Origin: Rhizomys pruinosus
Taxonomy: Eukaryota > Chordata > Mammalia > Rodentia > Spalacidae
DNA: 64,000 nucleotides
Assembly (NCBI GenBank): GCA_009823505.1
Contig: VZQC01012261.1
Span: 1,231,819 to 1,295,818 of the forward strand
Direction: 5' to 3'
The position numbers and the translations under genes are program-made. The notes below the pieces were generated by a model. It saw only the letters and a list, made by a program, of their open reading frames with translations. It was not told the DNA's origin and did no database searches. Positions within the stretch are counted from its first letter, which is position 1. Each line of letters begins with the position of its first letter. Shown in pieces: positions 60,623 to 64,000 of the stretch.

Positions 60623-61566
60623 TGTTTTTTTAAATGAAAGAATTTGATCAACTTATCCAATCATTAAATTATGTCAACAGAAGTCATCATCAATAATAGA
60701 AAACAATAACGGCAACGCAAAACAGAAATCGTACAAAATTATTAATTTGCCTTTTTCTTGAGTTATATTTTGATTCAATTGATATAAGCAGTGGTATGGG
60801 AGCTAGTGAATATGTATAGTCTTCTGGTGCACATTAATATATACAGAGAGAGATATCTATGTGTATGTACATGTATACATGCATATAAACTGATTAGAAG
60901 TGGAAAGAGACCGTAATATAAACAGCTAGTAAGTAGCAGACATGGTACTTGATGCTTTACAATAGCAGAGCAATATGATCAAAAGTAGAATGGTCAAAGT
61001 AGTCTACTGAGAATCTAAATGTTCCGTAGTGGGCAAGGTAGACAAGTATGTGGGTAGGTCAGACCCAAAGATGCAAGCAGTACTGTCAATCCTTAGGCAG
61101 GGCACAGAGCCCCTATGGGATGGAGGCAAGGTGCAGGAAGGAATGCCCATGGTAGGCATTTTGAAAGAGGAATCAATTGACTCCTTTTGTTTTGTTCTCT
61201 AGGTGTAGCTATTTTGAACACAGATTTTGCTTAACTGTGTTAAGCACTAAGGGAGCTTAAGCCAAGGAGGACAGAGTGTACACTCTTTGAGCGGGTAGCC
61301 TTTTCCCTCTGCCTTCCATCTGCAGTGCCCAAAGAGGGCTGGAATTTCCCTGAGGTGGAGGCTTCCCCTCCACATTCCCTAGTGTGAACCACTAGTTAGG
61401 TTTCATCCTCTCATCTTATAGGGAATGTAATCAGTCATACATCAGAATAGTTGGAAAGTGGAAATACAAGAAACGTCACCCATGATCACCATTACTTTGT
61501 CACCTTATCGTGTTTTCTTTATACTTTTATATTATACCTTTTTTTAATCCTAAAATATTTTAGTCA
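60623..61566. other. Unique sequence
   Basis: Nothing recognised. Confidence 0.4.
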
Positions 61567-61713
61567 TGCCAGGCATGGTGGTGCATGCCTTGTAATCCCA
61601 GAACTCAGGAGGCAGAGGGAGGAGGATCTCTGTGAGTTCAAGGACAGCCTGGTCTACATAGCAAGTTCCAGACTAGCTGTGGCTACCAGGAGACCCTATC
61701 TCAAAAAGACCAA
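61567..61713 (+). mobile_element. B1 SINE
   Basis: GCCAGGCATGGTGGTGCATG, GGCAGAGGGAGGAGGATCTC and CCCTATCTCAAAAAGACC. Confidence 0.92.
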
Positions 61714-62253
61714 ACAAGAAAAATATTGTAGTTTTATACATTCCATACCACATTGTATCCTAAATGTTTTACTTACAATACATTGATTGATTGATTAATG
61801 GAATGCTGAAACTATATCTTTAAGGTAATCTGTGCTGAGAATGAACCAAAGCGAAAAAGAGCTCTTGAGACCACCCCCCCCAAACAAAAAGTAAAAGGGG
61901 GTATTTAAAATGTATTATAAATTATAAATAGCTCTTGGGTATCTTCTCTCCTTTGTAGCAAACACATTTTTGGTGCTCAGTAAGCATTCTCTTGTGATTG
62001 ATTAGCAATGAGTCATGTTGGTGGGGCAGGCTAAGGAGAAGGCAGCCACGCCTGGTACTTGGTCTGTTTAAACAGGTCTGTGATGTAATACTCAATATAA
62101 TTATGGTGGTGATCTGGGAGGTTGTGCAGAGGCCACTGTGTGATCTGATGATCAGGAGAGGCTGTACATTTTTTACATGCATATATTCTCTAATAAAAAA
62201 AGTATTCCCCCCAAAAAGGCTATACAAGACAGACTCAGTGTATGAGCGTGGAG
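61714..62253. other. Unassigned sequence
   Basis: No exon recognised. It may include worn L1 sequence near its right end. Confidence 0.35.
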
Positions 62254-62640
62254 GGTATCATGCTAAGTGAAATAAGCGAGATATGCTAAGACAAATGCCA
62301 TCCAATCTCATATGTGCACTCTAAAAATGCACTGACAGATGCCTAGAATAAAAAGGTGCTTGGCAGGGACTTGGGGAAGGAAAATAGGGTGGAATAGGAG
62401 ACATTATTCAGAGGATACAACCTTTCAGTAGCAAGATGAATTAACTTCTGAAGGTAGAATGGTGACTGTAGTGAATAATATTGTATTAATAATATTGTAT
62501 TATTTTTGTAAGGGAGCAAGTTTTAAATGTCTTCACCCCACCTTCAGCAACTATGGGTAGTAATGAGTGTATTAATTTGACTGTGGTACCCCGCACATAT
62601 GTATATCAAGCCATCATCATATACATGAAATATGCCCTTC
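62254..62640 (+). mobile_element. Old mammalian L1 (L1M) 3' end
   Basis: ATGCTAAGTGAAATAAGC, CAATCTCATATGTGCACTC, CTTTCAGTAGCAAGATGAAT and GTATATCAAGCCATCATC follow the order of ancient L1M 3' ends. Confidence 0.8.
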
Positions 62641-62948
62641 TTTCCTTAATGCAGAGGAGCACTGGAATCAGAACCCTTCCAGGAAAGCTCACAGGGGTCT
62701 AGGCTTTGTCTGAAAATAGAATTATGCAGATTTTGAAAAGATGATTAGATGACTAGACAAAGGATAGTTTGTTCCACGATGTCAGAGTGCTGACAAAGGG
62801 AAGATCCTGGACTCTAACATCTGCTATCATTCTTACTGGTACTATGTGACCATCCTTCCTTCCATGCAAGTTTAGAAGCCCTGAGTTCAATCTTCCTTCC
62901 TGAACTTTTTTTACCATTATCAATCACAGCACCTCTCCTAAAGGATTA
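62641..62948. other. Unique sequence
   Basis: Nothing recognised. Confidence 0.4.
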
Positions 62949-63307
62949 TGTATTAGTCACTTTTCTGTTGCTGTGATAAAGCACCACGACCAAGGAACTT
63001 ATAAAAGGAAGAGTTTATTTGAGCTTACGATTGGCGGTTCCAGGGAATGAGAGTCCATTGTGGTGGGAGGCGTGGCGGTTGGATCTGGAGCAGCAAACCG
63101 AGGGTCACATCTCGCAAAGAGCACAGGAAACAGAGAGAGGGCAACTGTAGACCACAGAGGCTTGTTAAAACTCACTAAGCCCTGCCCCCAGTGACACACT
63201 TCCCCCAGCATGGCCACACCTTTTAATACCTCCAAAAACAGCACCACCAACTGGAGACAAATGTCTGAATACTTACAGCCTATGGGGGACACTCATGCAA
63301 ACCACCA
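62949..63307 (-). mobile_element. MT-type MaLR 3' LTR
   Basis: Read on the minus strand, it begins TGGTGGTTTGCATGAG and ends GTGACTAATACA, with a poly(A) signal AATAAA (63014-63019 reversed). The first 130 bp match the LTR fragment at 16298. Confidence 0.88.
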
Positions 63308-64000
63308 CTTTCCACTCCCTGGCCCCCATAGGCTCCTGACCATATAAAATGCAAAATGCATTTAGTCCAACCTTAAAAGTCCCCACAGTCTGTACCAGTC
63401 TCAATGCCATTCAAAAGTCCACAGTCCAAAGTCTCCTCTGAGACTCAGGCCAATCTCCTAAACTGTAAGCTCCTGTAAAATCAAAAGACAAATTACAAAC
63501 TCCCAACATACAATGGAACTGAACACACATTCCCATTCCAAAAGGGAGGAATAGAGGCATAGTGAGGAAATACTGGACCAAAACAAGACCGAAAACCAGC
63601 AGGGCAAACGCCAAGTCCTGTAGCTCCACATGCAACTTCTGGGACTTGACTTCCAAAGGGCTTAGATGGCTCAGCTCTTCCAGCTTTGCTTGCAACACAC
63701 ATCTCTTTCTTAGGCTGGTACCACTCCCTGTATGCAGCTCTCCTTGGCAAATATCTCACAGGTCTGGCATCTCGAAAGTCTTCTTGGGGTCTCCGATGCC
63801 CACCAGGCTTCACATTCACAGCTTCACGCAATGGCCTATCAGGGCCTTCTTTATTCAGGGACACCCTTGCTGTACTCTGCCTGGCCTTTTTGGCTCTCTG
63901 AAACCATGGAGGAAGAACTGATGACCCCTTCACTCTTGCGAACTTCATGCCTCTAAAGCCAGCACCATGTGAATGAAATTGCAGAATCTGGCTGCAAGTT
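63308..64000 (-). mobile_element. MaLR internal region, runs off the window
   Basis: The minus strand carries a purine-rich stretch (GGGGGCCAGGGAGTGG) just before the LTR and then internal sequence. A 151-codon minus-strand frame (63948-63493) is open but has no retroviral domain that I recognise. MaLR internals are normally non-coding. The 5' LTR would lie beyond 64000. Confidence 0.75.

Overview
This window is nuclear DNA of a muroid rodent. B1, B2, B3, B4 and ID SINEs, rodent LINE-1, and MaLR/ERV-L LTR elements fill it, and there is no prokaryotic-style gene layout. The B1 and B2 copies differ in detail from those I know from house mouse, so I lean towards a non-Mus muroid (cricetid or similar). 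I cannot name the species. The sequence is draft assembly: it has one 256-base N gap (688-943) and a single N at 28200 inside a truncated B1.

Only one stretch looks like a host protein-coding exon. A CpG island at about 4630-5340 holds an ATG at 5034 and 41 in-frame codons that end at a good splice donor (5157|gtcagt). The peptide looks to me like the alternative N-terminus of a DLC1-type RhoGAP; I hold this at about even odds because it rests on memory. If it is right, everything from 5158 rightwards is a very large plus-strand intron. That fits the absence of any other convincing exon.

The rest is a record of retroelement activity. From 1 to 687, on the minus strand, lies the 3' end of a class II (beta-like) endogenous retrovirus: the Env transmembrane tail, a CTE-like RNA export element, a polypurine tract and a partial LTR. 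At 16298-17667 there is a composite with 5-bp target duplications: the start of an MT-type LTR, an open ERV-L dUTPase remnant and an ERV-L-type LTR. At 34958-38480 are two minus-strand L1s; the second has an inverted 5' part (twin priming) and carries nested B2 and B1 copies. At 48194-50086 is a complete, very young ORR1-like MaLR with two nearly identical LTRs, a tRNA-Leu-type primer site, a polypurine tract and AGGTG target duplications. At 62949-64000 the 3' end of another MaLR runs off the window on the minus strand.

Between these are about 35 SINEs, many with readable target-site duplications, several L1 3' ends, old mammalian-wide MIR fragments, microsatellites, and a 26-bp minisatellite with seven near-identical units (6088-6269). 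I see no tRNA, rRNA, CRISPR or operon structure. The most interesting signals are the retroviral export element, the chimeric ERV-L unit, the young MaLR, and the CpG-island exon with a uORF that ends across the main start codon.
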